A program made the translations under genes and the position numbers. The notes beneath the pieces were generated by a model. The model did not search any database. It worked only from the letters and a program-made list of their open reading frames with translations, and was not told the DNA's origin. This document shows positions 44,173-51,737 of a stretch of DNA of 64,000 bases, piece after piece; within the stretch, counting starts at the first letter, position 1; each line of letters opens with the position of its first letter. Source of the DNA: an uncultured Oscillospiraceae bacterium (GTDB lineage Bacteria; Bacillota; Clostridia; Oscillospirales; Oscillospiraceae); contig CATMVA010000001.1 in the NCBI GenBank assembly GCA_950075865.1, positions 62,001 through 126,000 on the forward strand. The letters run 5' to 3'.

Positions 44173-45402
44173 CTTGTACTGATCCCGCAGGCTTTGATGC
44201 CCCTCCTGGTCTTTTTGAATCAGAGCCTCCCTTGTAAAATACTGCCACTGAGGATTGTCCGTAGGTTTACCGAGATCAAGCACCATAAAAGAAGCCGGAT
44301 ATTTCCGCTCGGGATCGAAGTCCAAGTCGGCGGCCACCCGCTTTTGCCAAAAGCTCTCCTCCGGCAGTAGCTCTTGCTTGACGGTATTGTAACTGGCCAG
44401 TTCATGGGTGGTGTCGATGCGCCTCAGAAATTCCTCTGCCTTGATTCTCCCTGCCATATACTCCCGACGAGCCTGACGGGCATTTGTTTCCCATTCGTCG
44501 TACTGCATAGGTGTCATGGGAATCAAGCGATCCCGCTGATTCTCCGGTGCGTCCTGATAGCGGAGCATCCTGGCATACATCCGGTCCCGCAGCTGCTTGA
44601 ACAGCTTCAGGGCGTCATCCTGTTCTGGACCCTTTCTGCGTTTGAGGTTTGCCCCCCGTTTTTTGCAGGACTGTCCGTCAAAAATCCGGTCGCAGTAGAG
44701 CGCTCTGGCTTTGGTTTTCGGTATGAAGTAATTCCAGCAGCAGTCGCACCGGGCAATGCGCTGCTTTTCCTGGCGGAAGTACAGCATCAGCTCCACCAGC
44801 CTCAGCTGATACACATTGTCCACCGGGAGCGGCAGGATTGCATTCTTATAGCCATCCAGCCGGGCGGGGTCACAGAACTCTGCAATCTTGGGATAAACGC
44901 CACGCAACTTTTCAAACCGCTTCTGTTGGGTAGCCCTCTCCATCCCGTCGAAGGTCATCTCCATGATGTTGCGAAGCCGAATCTGTGTGTAGATGGGAAC
45001 CTCCAGGGCTTGCAGTAAGCGCCGTCCGGCGTGAAGGAGGAACGACGCGGAGCCGTCATCCTGCATCCGCAGAACTTGCTCCAGTAGATTTCCCAACTCA
45101 AAGAAACCGAGTGGGTCAATCTCTCGAAGCATAGATGGGAGCATCAGCACCTCAGCAGTCAAGTCCTCCAGCTCGGACACCGAAATATTCAGCTTTGCCT
45201 CAAATAGCGGATGCCCTTCATAGAGACGTTGGATTTCCCGGCGGTAGGCGGTATAATCTATCTCCGCCGCAGCGACCAAATCCTCCGTAGGTGTAACAAA
45301 AGGAAGATTTGTCTCTGGCCCATATGTCCCAGACATCACAACACAAATTTTCTCATCGTCCCCAGTCTCAATCCAGAGACTGGGGAATTTTTTGCCTGCC
45401 AT
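44146..45402 (-). CDS. Uncharacterised protein with a Cys-rich zinc-binding motif (DUF6076-like)
   Basis: 418 residues; ATG 45402 follows GAGGAGGGAG. The first 210 residues are mostly helical. Cys219, Cys222, Cys237 and Cys246 (CDCCWNYFIP, YCDRIFDGQSC) form a treble-clef-like zinc motif resembling the CGNR/DUF6076 class of accessory-genome proteins. A basic helical region follows. It is the only minus-strand gene of the island, between the restriction and mobilisation modules. Function is unknown; a nucleic-acid-binding or defence-related role is only a guess from context. Confidence 0.65.
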   Translation of the reverse strand: MAGKKFPSLWIETGDDEKICVVMSGTYGPETNLPFVTPTEDLVAAAEIDYTAYRREIQRLYEGHPLFEAKLNISVSELEDLTAEVLMLPSMLREIDPLGFFELGNLLEQVLRMQDDGSASFLLHAGRRLLQALEVPIYTQIRLRNIMEMTFDGMERATQQKRFEKLRGVYPKIAEFCDPARLDGYKNAILPLPVDNVYQLRLVELMLYFRQEKQRIARCDCCWNYFIPKTKARALYCDRIFDGQSCKKRGANLKRRKGPEQDDALKLFKQLRDRMYARMLRYQDAPENQRDRLIPMTPMQYDEWETNARQARREYMAGRIKAEEFLRRIDTTHELASYNTVKQELLPEESFWQKRVAADLDFDPERKYPASFMVLDLGKPTDNPQWQYFTREALIQKDQEGHQSLRDQYKKNQEPVSD

Positions 45403-45660
45403 GCCGCTCCCTCCTCAAGATCACTTCATGATGTAAAGACGGCTGGATTTATTGTAGCATGACAGCGAGGAAAAAGAAAGTCTGGACGAACCTTGACAAC
45501 TGAATACCCACCACCAGAGAGGATATGTCTTCGGTTCCAGTACCGCCATGACCCCGCAGATGTGGGTAAGCGTACCAGAGGAGAACACTATGCGGCAGAG
45601 AAGCCTGGCGCAGGAACGGGTATGGTGTGTGGCCTAACAACACAGAAAAGGAGAATTGAA

Positions 45661-46794
45661 ATGAACAAGCTCAACACCATCGACGGTGAGACCCTGATGA
45701 GCCGTCCGCTCCAGCCGCTGAACTTCGTGGTGGACACATTGATCTCCCAGGGTCTGCACATCCTCGCAGGCTCTCCCAAGGTCGGGAAGTCCTGGCTGGC
45801 CCTGTGGCTGGCGGTGGCCGTTGCCAAGGGCGAACCCGTCTGGGGAATGCAGGTAAAGCAGGGAACGACTCTGTACCTCTGCTTGGAGGACTCCCAGCTC
45901 CGCATCCAGAACCGACTGTTCGACGTGACGGAGGATGCACCAGCTAATGTCCACTTCTGCACTGAGAGCCGCATCCTGGGTGATGGATTGACCGAGCAGC
46001 TGGAGCAGTTCCTCAGTGAGCACCCGGACACCTCCCTCGTCATCATCGACACCCTGCAAATGATTCGGGGCGCTGTCTATGACAACACCTACGCCAACGA
46101 CTACCGCGACCTGTCCGCCCTAAAGCGTCTGGCTGATGCCCATGGTATCGCCATCCTGCTGATCCACCATCTGCGGAAAGAAAAGGCGGACGATGTGTTC
46201 AATCGCATCTCTGGCACTACCGCCATCAGCGGCGCGGTGGACGCCAGCTTCACGCTGGTGGAGGAGCAGCGGGGCAGCGGCAGAGCGAAGCTCAGTTGTA
46301 TCGGTCGGGACATCGAGTACCGGGAACTGGAGCTACGCCGCAATGCCGACAACGTGTGGGAAGTGACAGCGGACAGCTATCAGCAGCCGGAACTGCTGGG
46401 CAGCAAAGTGGTCGTTCTCCTCTCTGCCTTACTCCAAAACCGTTCTCAGTTTATCGGCACTCCCACGGAGCTGGCACAGCGCATCGACCCTGTCGGCACA
46501 GAAGGAATCACGCCTAAGAACGTCTCCAAGAAAATCCTACAAAGCGTTGAGGCTCTAAGCAATGCGGGTATCACAGCGGTCATACGCAGGAGTAACGGAA
46601 AGCGGCTGATCGATCTGCGTCGTGCCGATAGTGCCGACAACGTCGGGACCAGCGTGGCCGACCCTGTTGACCCTGTCACCACCGCTGTAACGCCTCGTGT
46701 GGGCCAGCAGGAGGCAAGGCGGGAGCTGATACCCGGTCAGACAGAGAGGCTCCCGTTGGGGCGGAAAACCCACCCTTGGGTGGGGCAAGCATAG
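45661..46794 (+). CDS. RepA-like hexameric-helicase-type ATPase of the second island
   Basis: 377 residues from ATG 45661 (AAAGGAGA upstream). RecA-fold ATPase with Walker A GSPKVGKS (37-44), YLCLEDSQ, Walker B LVIIDTLQ and ILLIHHLRK. It aligns by eye along its whole ATPase core with the protein at 23654-24838. The C-terminal 60 residues are low-complexity and overlap hairpin-forming DNA. It probably drives replication or strand separation of the excised element. Confidence 0.85.
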   Translation: MNKLNTIDGETLMSRPLQPLNFVVDTLISQGLHILAGSPKVGKSWLALWLAVAVAKGEPVWGMQVKQGTTLYLCLEDSQLRIQNRLFDVTEDAPANVHFCTESRILGDGLTEQLEQFLSEHPDTSLVIIDTLQMIRGAVYDNTYANDYRDLSALKRLADAHGIAILLIHHLRKEKADDVFNRISGTTAISGAVDASFTLVEEQRGSGRAKLSCIGRDIEYRELELRRNADNVWEVTADSYQQPELLGSKVVVLLSALLQNRSQFIGTPTELAQRIDPVGTEGITPKNVSKKILQSVEALSNAGITAVIRRSNGKRLIDLRRADSADNVGTSVADPVDPVTTAVTPRVGQQEARRELIPGQTERLPLGRKTHPWVGQA

Positions 46795-46861
46795 CATCCG
46801 GCTATACGCCGGCCGCATTCGCCGGGGCAAAGCCCCTGCATCCCCTGCCCCTAAAGGGGAG
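46769..46861. repeat. Hairpin cluster before mobC, candidate oriT
   Basis: CCCACCC/GGGTGGG (46769-46784), CCGGC/GCCGG (46798-46812), an alternative CCGGC/GCCGG (46809-46825), GGGGC/GCCCC (46824-46836) and CCCC/GGGG before the mobC ribosome site. It overlaps the end of the RepA-like gene and lies immediately upstream of mobC and the relaxase gene, the usual oriT position. Confidence 0.5.
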
Positions 46862-46873
46862 AAAGGAAATATA

Positions 46874-47188
46874 ATGCAAAGAAGAAAAACAGAAATTGTC
46901 ACAGCTCGAATGACACCGAAGGTGAAAGCCCAACTCCAGCAGCGGGCACGAGACGCCAACATGACGCTCACAGACTACCTGTGTATTTGCGGACTGGGGC
47001 GGGAGATCGTTCGGGTAGAGGGATTGGATGCTGTCCTCTCTGAACTGAAAGCCCAGGGCCGTAACCTCAACCAGCTCACCACACTGGCCAACATGGGACG
47101 GCTCACTGTCCTCCGCAGCGACGAGCTGATCGACAGGTATGCCGACCTCTGCGCGGCCATCCGCAGACTGACAAAGGAGGTGAGGTGA
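46874..47188 (+). CDS. mobC: MobC relaxosome protein
   Basis: 104 residues from ATG 46874 with GAAAGGAAA upstream. A ribbon-helix-helix N terminus (IVTARMTPKVKAQLQQRA) is followed by the MobC signature GRNLNQLTTLANMG. MobC binds oriT and helps the relaxase nick. It overlaps the relaxase start (GTGATG). Confidence 0.9.
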   Translation: MQRRKTEIVTARMTPKVKAQLQQRARDANMTLTDYLCICGLGREIVRVEGLDAVLSELKAQGRNLNQLTTLANMGRLTVLRSDELIDRYADLCAAIRRLTKEVR

Positions 47189-48183
47189 TGGCTACCTTCA
47201 CCGCTATCCGAAACAAGAAGCAGACCGCCGGCGCTATGCTGGGTGTGCTGTCCTATGTGGTGCAGGCGAAGAAAACGATGCTGGACGGCGCGTGTCTGGT
47301 CACTGGGAGCAACTGCGTACCCCAGACGTCCTACCTGGAGATGATGACCACCAAGCAGCGGTTTCGAAAAGCGGACGGCAGGCAGTTCTACCACTTCGTC
47401 CAGTCCTTCTCCGAAGATGACGACCTCACACCCCAAGAGGCTAACGCCATCGGTCTGGAACTGGCACAGAGAGCGTTTCCTGGCTATGAGGTGGTGATTG
47501 CCACCCACGTGGACACCAGCCACCTCCACAACCATCTGGTGGTGAACAGCGTCAGCTGTGAGAGTGGCAGAAAGCTCCACCAGAACCGTGAAACCTTGCT
47601 GGCGCACCGGCAGCTCAACGACGAGATTTGTAAGGCCCACGGACTGCAGGTTCTGGAGGCACCAGAGAAGTATCCGAAGAAGAAGCGGATGAAGCCCGGC
47701 GAGTACCAGGCGGGGTTGCGGGCGGACAGCTGGAAGCTGGATCTGATTCAGGCCATCAACGAGGCGCTGGAGTACGCCGTTGATCGGGAGAGTTTTATTG
47801 AGAATATGGAGTACGAAGGTTACGAGGTGACCTGGACGGATACCCGGAAGCACATCACCTTCACCTGCCCCAACGGGCGGAAGTGCCGGGACAGCAGTCT
47901 CCACGACGAGACTTTCCTCAAAGAAAATCTGGAGGCGCTGTTCGCCTACCGGCAGGCTGTGGGATTCTGCCCCGGCAGTGTGGAACCGGACGAGGGTTGG
48001 ATAGGTGAGTTGACAAGCGGACTTATTCAGCTGGGCAGGGCAGTGGAGCGCAGTGATGACCTGCCGCCGCTCCCTACACCGCCGACTTGGACAGATAGCA
48101 AGCAGCGCCGCCGGGAGGCCATCAAGAAGATGGCCATGGGGCAGAAGTTCAGCGGCAGCCAACAGTGGGAACAGTCCATGTGA
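47188..48183 (+). CDS. MobA/VirD2-family relaxase
   Basis: 331 residues from ATG 47188 with AAGGAGGTGAG upstream. The metal-binding HUH-type motif HVDTSHLHNH spans residues 107-116, and Tyr23 (LSYVVQ) is the likely nucleophile. The basic C terminus (KQRRREAIKKMAMGQK) probably binds DNA. It nicks oriT and pilots the strand into a helper conjugation channel. No type IV secretion genes are in the window, so the island is mobilisable, not self-transmissible. Confidence 0.92.
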   Translation: MATFTAIRNKKQTAGAMLGVLSYVVQAKKTMLDGACLVTGSNCVPQTSYLEMMTTKQRFRKADGRQFYHFVQSFSEDDDLTPQEANAIGLELAQRAFPGYEVVIATHVDTSHLHNHLVVNSVSCESGRKLHQNRETLLAHRQLNDEICKAHGLQVLEAPEKYPKKKRMKPGEYQAGLRADSWKLDLIQAINEALEYAVDRESFIENMEYEGYEVTWTDTRKHITFTCPNGRKCRDSSLHDETFLKENLEALFAYRQAVGFCPGSVEPDEGWIGELTSGLIQLGRAVERSDDLPPLPTPPTWTDSKQRRREAIKKMAMGQKFSGSQQWEQSM

Positions 48184-48201
48184 AAATTCAGGAGGTACAA
48201 A

Positions 48202-48249
48202 ATGAAATTTTATAATGGCCAGAGCAACAGCCACATGAAAATAAAATAA
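48202..48249 (+). CDS. Possible 15-codon mini-ORF after the relaxase gene
   Basis: ATG 48202 is placed ideally behind CAGGAGGTA and encodes MKFYNGQSNSHMKIK. It is very short, and the ribosome site could be a remnant of a longer gene. Kept as a possibility only. Confidence 0.3.
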   Translation: MKFYNGQSNSHMKIK

Positions 48250-48317
48250 GAAAGGGGCAAAATTAATCAAAGCAGGCCAGTCCTATGCATACCCTTGGAG
48301 CAAAGGGGAGTGGCAGG

Positions 48318-48503
48318 ATGGCAGAACAGGCGCGGTTGCTTGATATCAAGAATGACCGGGAGATCACGAAAGAAACCGACAGCCAGTTCTTGTTTGAGTA
48401 TCAAAGAGCCGTTCTGCTGACGCTGAAGGACAAAGGTGTATTAAATGAAATGCAGTATCGATATGCAGAAGAAAAGCTGAAAAAACAGTTGAAACAATTC
48501 TAA
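48318..48503 (+). CDS. Small SHOCT-like protein upstream of the recombinase
   Basis: 61 residues from ATG 48318; an upstream ATG at 48285 would add 11 residues. The C terminus (QRAVLLTLKDKGVLNEMQYRYAEEKLKKQL) resembles the SHOCT oligomerisation motif: a long helix, a turn and a basic helix. It is found before large serine recombinases in related elements and may be a recombination accessory factor. That role is inferred from position. Confidence 0.6.
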   Translation: MAEQARLLDIKNDREITKETDSQFLFEYQRAVLLTLKDKGVLNEMQYRYAEEKLKKQLKQF

Positions 48504-48522
48504 AAAGTAATAGACTTTTGAC

Positions 48523-48557
48523 GACTGGTACGGTATATTGAGTGTGCCGTACCAGTC
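48523..48557. promoter_or_regulatory. Perfect 11-bp inverted repeat upstream of the serine recombinase
   Basis: GACTGGTACGG (48523-48533) and CCGTACCAGTC (48547-48557) flank a 13-base loop, 29 bp before the recombinase ATG. No T tract follows on either strand, so it looks like an operator or recombinase-binding site rather than a terminator. Confidence 0.55.
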
Positions 48558-48585
48558 AAAATAAAACGGAGGGGCGAACGATACC

Positions 48586-50208
48586 ATGATAAAAGTAGCA
48601 TCTTACTGCCGTGTGTCTACAGACCGGGATGATCAGGCCAATTCATTTGAGAGCCAACAGCGATATTTTAAGGAGTACATCGACCGCCAGCCAGACTGGG
48701 AGTTGTATGAAGTCTACGCTGACGAGGGAATCACCGGAACGTCGACGAAGAAACGAGCCGCCTTCAATCGAATGATTGCCGACGCCCATTTGGGGAAATT
48801 TCAGTTGATCCTTACCAAGGAGGTCAGCCGTTTTTCTCGAAATATATTGGACACCATCACCTACACCCGAGAGCTGAAAGCGTTGGGGGTAGGTGTTCTG
48901 TTTATGAACGACGGGATCAGTACCCTGGAGCCGGACGCCGAGCTTCGGCTGTCCATCATGGGATCGATTGCCCAGGAGGAGAGCAGAAAAACGTCGACCC
49001 GGGTGAAGTGGGGACAGACCAGGCGGATGGAGCAGGGGGTAGTGTTCGGAAGATCGCTCTTGGGCTATGATGTAAAGGATGGTTGCCTGACAGTAAATCC
49101 AGAGGGCGCGGAGATTGTCAGGTTGATCTTCTACAAATATGGCGTGGAGAAAAAGGGAACTACTGTCATTGCTCGGGAGCTTCGGGAGGCGGGGTATCGG
49201 ACCCATAGCGGCAATATGAAATGGTCCAACACCCACATCGTCAAAATCCTGAAGAATGAGAAATATGTGGGAGATCTGGTGCAGAAGAAGACCATCACGC
49301 CGGATTACCTGAGCCACGCCAAGAAATACAACCACGGGGAGGAGGAACTGGTGATTATACGGGACCACCATGAGCCTATCATTGACCGGGAGTTGTGGGA
49401 CACCGTTCAGCGGGAGCTGAAAAAGCGGAACCGCAATGGGGAATTGGGGGCGGGACACTCCAACCGCTATGTGTTCAGCGGTAAAATCAAGTGCGGAGAG
49501 TGCGGGGCCAGCTTTGTTTCCCGGAAGAAATCCCGTAAGGATGGTTCGCTTTATAAGCGTTGGAGCTGCTATACTGCCACGTCAGAGGGGCAGAAACGGA
49601 TCGATGTTCGGGGTAATGAGGTAGGCTGCGATGTAGGTAAACTCCTGCGGGATGAATTGGCGTTGGATATCCTCCAGCAGTCTCTGACCACCCTGCGAAT
49701 GGACCGGGACAGGATCATCCAAAATGTCACTGCTCTGGCATTAGAGGCAATTCAGATGTGCGAGGAAGGAAGCACTGACAGGGCTGAGGCGTTGGAATAT
49801 GAAATCAGCCAGCTGAAGCAAAAGAAAGCGGATGTGCTGGACGCCTTCTTCTCCAAGCAAATCACAAAAGAGGAGATGCAGTTGGTTAACCAGCGGTACG
49901 ATAGGGAGCTGGAAGATTTTCAACGGAGGCTGGAGGGGGTACGAGAGCGAGAGAGTATCACTTACGAGAAGGATCAGCTGGAGAAGGATGTGGGCCGTCA
50001 GGTGGTTGACATTGTAAATTGTAGGGCAGACAGCGAGGTGCTTTACAAAAATGTCCTGGACCACATGGTGGTACACAAGGACCGAAAAATTGAGGTTTTT
50101 CTAAATCTTTTGCCGCAAAAATGGACTTTTGTACTGGAAAATCTGCGCAAGTCCCAGAATAACACCCCAGTGCCGATATCGGTAAGAAGAGCCTTCAGCT
50201 CAGGATAA
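48586..50208 (+). CDS. Large serine recombinase of the cotJC island
   Basis: 540 residues from ATG 48586 (GGAGGGG upstream). The resolvase domain has the catalytic Ser11 in YCRVSTDRDDQ and Arg residues in SRFSRN. A Recombinase domain (about 160-280), a zinc ribbon (CGECG at about 303 with a later GCDVG) and a coiled coil follow, as in TndX/SpoIVCA-like enzymes. The last 13 codons (from 50170) are read from antisense cotJC, so the C terminus depends on the insertion. In the circular form the same frame would continue at 37476 to a stop at 37671. It presumably excises the island and restores cotJC. Confidence 0.94.
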   Translation: MIKVASYCRVSTDRDDQANSFESQQRYFKEYIDRQPDWELYEVYADEGITGTSTKKRAAFNRMIADAHLGKFQLILTKEVSRFSRNILDTITYTRELKALGVGVLFMNDGISTLEPDAELRLSIMGSIAQEESRKTSTRVKWGQTRRMEQGVVFGRSLLGYDVKDGCLTVNPEGAEIVRLIFYKYGVEKKGTTVIARELREAGYRTHSGNMKWSNTHIVKILKNEKYVGDLVQKKTITPDYLSHAKKYNHGEEELVIIRDHHEPIIDRELWDTVQRELKKRNRNGELGAGHSNRYVFSGKIKCGECGASFVSRKKSRKDGSLYKRWSCYTATSEGQKRIDVRGNEVGCDVGKLLRDELALDILQQSLTTLRMDRDRIIQNVTALALEAIQMCEEGSTDRAEALEYEISQLKQKKADVLDAFFSKQITKEEMQLVNQRYDRELEDFQRRLEGVRERESITYEKDQLEKDVGRQVVDIVNCRADSEVLYKNVLDHMVVHKDRKIEVFLNLLPQKWTFVLENLRKSQNNTPVPISVRRAFSSG

Positions 50209-50357
50209 GGCATGGCGTACCGTTGGGAGAGATAGCGCAGGGAAGCTCCCAACTCTCCATCGGGCCCCCCGTACTGGCTGATAATGACCGAAGCCAGCTT
50301 GGGGTTGGTGTTTTTGATCTTCACCGGGTACTGCAGTTTTTTCTCATACATGAACAT
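50170..50357 (-). pseudogene. cotJC: cotJC, N-terminal part, cut off by the island
   Basis: ATG 50357 starts MFMYEKKLQYPVKIKN, the typical CotJC N terminus. Host coding continues through ISQYGGPDGELGASLRYLSQ to ALLTDIGT, where the island begins. The full-length family continues with EEL, which is exactly what the 37475 side encodes. In the present state the frame would run into the recombinase gene and stop at 50043, giving a 104-residue hybrid. It starts three bases after the cotJB stop, as in the cotJABC operon. Confidence 0.93.
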
Positions 50358-50360
50358 GGC

Positions 50361-50813
50361 TTACTTCTTGCCTCCTTCCGGATAGTCCCAGGGCCAAGGA
50401 TCCATGACCCAGCAGTTCCAATTCTTCTGGCCGGCGGTGGCGAACATGGTGACCGGGCCGTACATTGACTCGTACTTTTCCCGGCCGGCCTTCTCCAGGG
50501 CAGAATACTGCTGAAAGAGAGCAAAGGCCTCGGCGTCATCCTGATGGGTATCCAGGTAGAGCCCCAGCTCCTGAAGGACAAACTCCAGGGCCTGGAGTTC
50601 GCCCAGTGGCCCCTTTACCACATTCGGGGCATCCACCTTCAGATGGAAGGGAAGGTTGAGCCCAGGAAAGAGGGTCCCGTTGCTAAGAGCGTCATTTTGG
50701 CTATACCGCTTGGGGTTTGTCTGTTGAAAGGGGACATAGGGCACTGCCAGTGGAGCGCACTCCGGCAATGTGCCGCAGGCATCCTGACAGACGGGATTCT
50801 TATCAGGTTCCAA
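50361..50813 (-). CDS. CotJA-CotJB fusion spore-coat protein
   Basis: 150 residues from TTG 50813, eight bases after AAGGAGG. The N-terminal half (VPYVPFQQTNPKRY, SNGTLFPGLNLPF) matches the small CotJA pattern. The C-terminal half (GELQALEFVLQELGLYLDTH to WVMDPWPWDY) matches CotJB. In Bacillus these are separate genes, cotJA, cotJB and cotJC. The three products are coat proteins laid down by the mother cell. Sigma-E control is likely but I could not assign a promoter. Confidence 0.85.
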   Translation of the reverse strand: MEPDKNPVCQDACGTLPECAPLAVPYVPFQQTNPKRYSQNDALSNGTLFPGLNLPFHLKVDAPNVVKGPLGELQALEFVLQELGLYLDTHQDDAEAFALFQQYSALEKAGREKYESMYGPVTMFATAGQKNWNCWVMDPWPWDYPEGGKK

Positions 50814-50965
50814 GATGGTTCCTCCTTACGCGCAAGTGATATGGAGGGATAAGCGCCTCCGAACCACTCTATGCTCGCCATGGATGGGACGAAATCGGGA
50901 CAGCTGGCAGAGAAAGGGAATAACCGGACCGCCGAGGCATAGATTGACGGGGGAGGGGATGTTCT

Positions 50966-51703
50966 GTGAAAAAAAGCAGTCTGAAAAAAATCTTGGCGTT
51001 CATTTTGGCGCTCCTGCTTATGGGCGGTACAGCTTTTCTGGTCTGTACAAGACGTTCTGATCAGGTAGTCTGGGCGCCGATCCGGCACAGTGGGCAGCAG
51101 TTGATCCTGGACGCTGGCCACGGCGGAGAGGACGGCGGTGCCGTATCTTTAACGGGTATGCCAGAAAGCAATATCAACCTGGCTGTGGTCCTTCGGATAG
51201 ACCAGCTTCTCGGTTTTTGCGGAGTATCCCCCATACTGATCCGGGATCAGGATATTTCTATCTATGATGAGGGGTGTGACACCCTCCGGGAAAAAAAGGT
51301 CTCCGATATTCATAATCGGGTAGCGCTCATCGAGGGGACAGAAAACGCTCTGGTAATCAGCATCCATCAGAACACCTTTTCCAATTCCGCTTACCATGGC
51401 GCCCAGGTTTTTTATCGGGAAGGGGAGGAGAGCCTGTCCCTGGCCACATTGGTACAGGATGCCCTGCGGGAAGGTCTGGATCCGGGCAATCAAAGAGAGC
51501 CCACCAAGATCCCTGATTCGGTCTATTTGATGAAGCATATCACCTGTCCGGCCATCTTGGTGGAGTGCGGATTTTTATCCAACCCGGAGGAGGAGGCCAA
51601 GTTGCGCTCCGAGGCATATCAGACCCAAATCGCGCTCTGTGTCACGTCAGCGTTACTGAAAAGTAAACAAAATGCTGGCCTATCTGGCCAACCTGTGATA
51701 TAA
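50966..51703 (+). CDS. cwlD: N-acetylmuramoyl-L-alanine amidase, CwlD-like
   Basis: 245 residues from GTG 50966 with GGGGAGGGG upstream. An N-terminal signal anchor (ILAFILALLLMGGTAFLV) precedes an Amidase_3 domain with zinc His in LDAGHGGEDGGA, Glu, HQNTF and the catalytic Glu in VECGFLSN. CwlD makes muramic-delta-lactam in spore cortex, needed for germination. Identification as CwlD rather than another Amidase_3 rests on length, the single domain and the spore-gene neighbourhood. Confidence 0.85.
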   Translation: MKKSSLKKILAFILALLLMGGTAFLVCTRRSDQVVWAPIRHSGQQLILDAGHGGEDGGAVSLTGMPESNINLAVVLRIDQLLGFCGVSPILIRDQDISIYDEGCDTLREKKVSDIHNRVALIEGTENALVISIHQNTFSNSAYHGAQVFYREGEESLSLATLVQDALREGLDPGNQREPTKIPDSVYLMKHITCPAILVECGFLSNPEEEAKLRSEAYQTQIALCVTSALLKSKQNAGLSGQPVI

Positions 51704-51704
51704 T
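51696..51704 (+). promoter_or_regulatory. Extended -10 promoter before radA
   Basis: TGATATAAT, identical to the lgt promoter element, lies at the end of cwlD and 34 bp before the radA ATG. No good -35 is visible. Confidence 0.55.
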
Positions 51705-51737
51705 TACTTTATCAAAGAGAAAAGCGGGTGGAACGAA

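Larger units (their letters stand above)
37474..50171. mobile_element. 12.7-kb mobilisable type I restriction island inserted in cotJC
   Basis: The element lies between GT dinucleotides at 37474-37475 and 50170-50171 that match within cotJC. It encodes HsdM, HsdS, a DUF559 nuclease, HsdR, a zinc-finger protein, RepA-like ATPase, MobC, relaxase and a large serine recombinase at the right edge. Short or absent target repeats are typical of serine recombinases. Mobilisation genes indicate transfer with a helper conjugative element. Location in a spore-coat gene raises the possibility of excision during sporulation, as for the skin element in sigK. Confidence 0.92.
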
